A DNA stretch of 64,000 bases from Candidatus Saccharimonadota bacterium (GTDB lineage Bacteria > Patescibacteriota > Saccharimonadia > Saccharimonadales > Saccharimonadaceae), in contig WRMD01000001.1 in assembly GCA_009777315.1 (NCBI GenBank), positions 1-64,000 on the forward strand, in the 5' to 3' direction. This document shows positions 63,970 through 64,000 of this stretch, one piece after another. The notes below the pieces were generated by a model. That model made no database searches, had not been told where the DNA came from, and saw only the letters and a list, made by a program, of their open reading frames with translations. How positions within the stretch are numbered: position 1 is the first letter of the stretch; each line of letters starts with the position of its first letter. The translations under genes were made by a program, and so were the position numbers.

Positions 63970-64000
63970 TAGCGGACGGCGTGCCTAAGGTCTAAGGCAG

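Overview
The window is a gene-dense bacterial chromosome segment of medium G+C content. Genes are short, operons are tightly packed with many 4-bp ATGA overlaps, and there is no rRNA, phage, IS element or CRISPR array. The gene set fits the Candidate Phyla Radiation (Patescibacteria), most likely Saccharibacteria/TM7: an archaeal-type AspRS, a type IV pilus ATPase lacking the usual four-cysteine site, a VirB6-like protein with long extensions, a helicase fused to a RecB-type nuclease, a sortase-type surface protein, and no biosynthetic operons. TGA acts as a normal stop. The lineage is inferred, not proven.

Layout: 1-190 holds a structured, unidentified sequence. 214-3148 (-) is hrcA-grpE-ABC-F behind a CIRCE operator. 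3221-6379 holds a tiny membrane protein, tRNA-Pro, a MacB-like ABC pair and a small membrane protein. 6732-14680 (+) is an RNA/DNA maintenance block: an RNA uracil methyltransferase, a helicase-nuclease, dus, smpB, xthA and a YjeF-like protein. 14664-18391 (-) is a surface-fibre operon with a TasA-like subunit, a TapA-like protein, two anchored exported proteins and a SipW-type signal peptidase. 18504-27136 holds aspS, an ABC-2 exporter, tRNA-Phe, hisS, pcrA, an exported protein and ppa. 28656-32144 (+) is a PadR-PspC-ABC envelope-stress or efflux operon. 33737-49852 holds dnaE, a SpoU methyltransferase, a pilB-like ATPase, an alpha-glucan phosphorylase, typA, a ZIP transporter, galU, an adenylate kinase-like gene, a DsbA-like gene, a DUF3048 gene and gltX. 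49900-59050 holds the VirB6-like protein, an AAA/DUF4143 ATPase, a PIN-TRAM protein, a two-component pair and a pseudouridine synthase. 59124-62374 (-) encodes an LPxTG-type surface protein and a repeat-rich lipoprotein. The right end has a His-Glu-Glu tRNA cluster, an exported protein and a candidate small RNA.

The main discovery candidate is a family of seven dispersed, promoterless gene-end cassettes in intergenic DNA at 6.5, 21.8, 22.2, 27.6, 27.8, 28.3 and 32.9 kb. Each starts with a conserved box encoding FATV. Six then stay open for about 65-70 hypervariable codons, with a conserved Trp near the middle. All end with a conserved block encoding (S)LRC(V/A)YP plus stop, and that block continues for about 12 bp beyond the stop codon. 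The peptides resemble the C-terminal part of FISUMP-like (Fibrobacter succinogenes major paralogous domain) surface proteins. They look like silent donor cassettes for diversifying a surface protein encoded elsewhere. No complete recipient gene and no reverse transcriptase are present in this window.

A second theme is initiation. Many first genes have a -10 hexamer ending 5-10 nt before the start codon, implying leaderless mRNAs, and this rule was used to correct several ORF-track starts. By contrast, highly expressed surface and small-protein genes have consensus -35/-10 promoters, leaders and strong Shine-Dalgarno sites.
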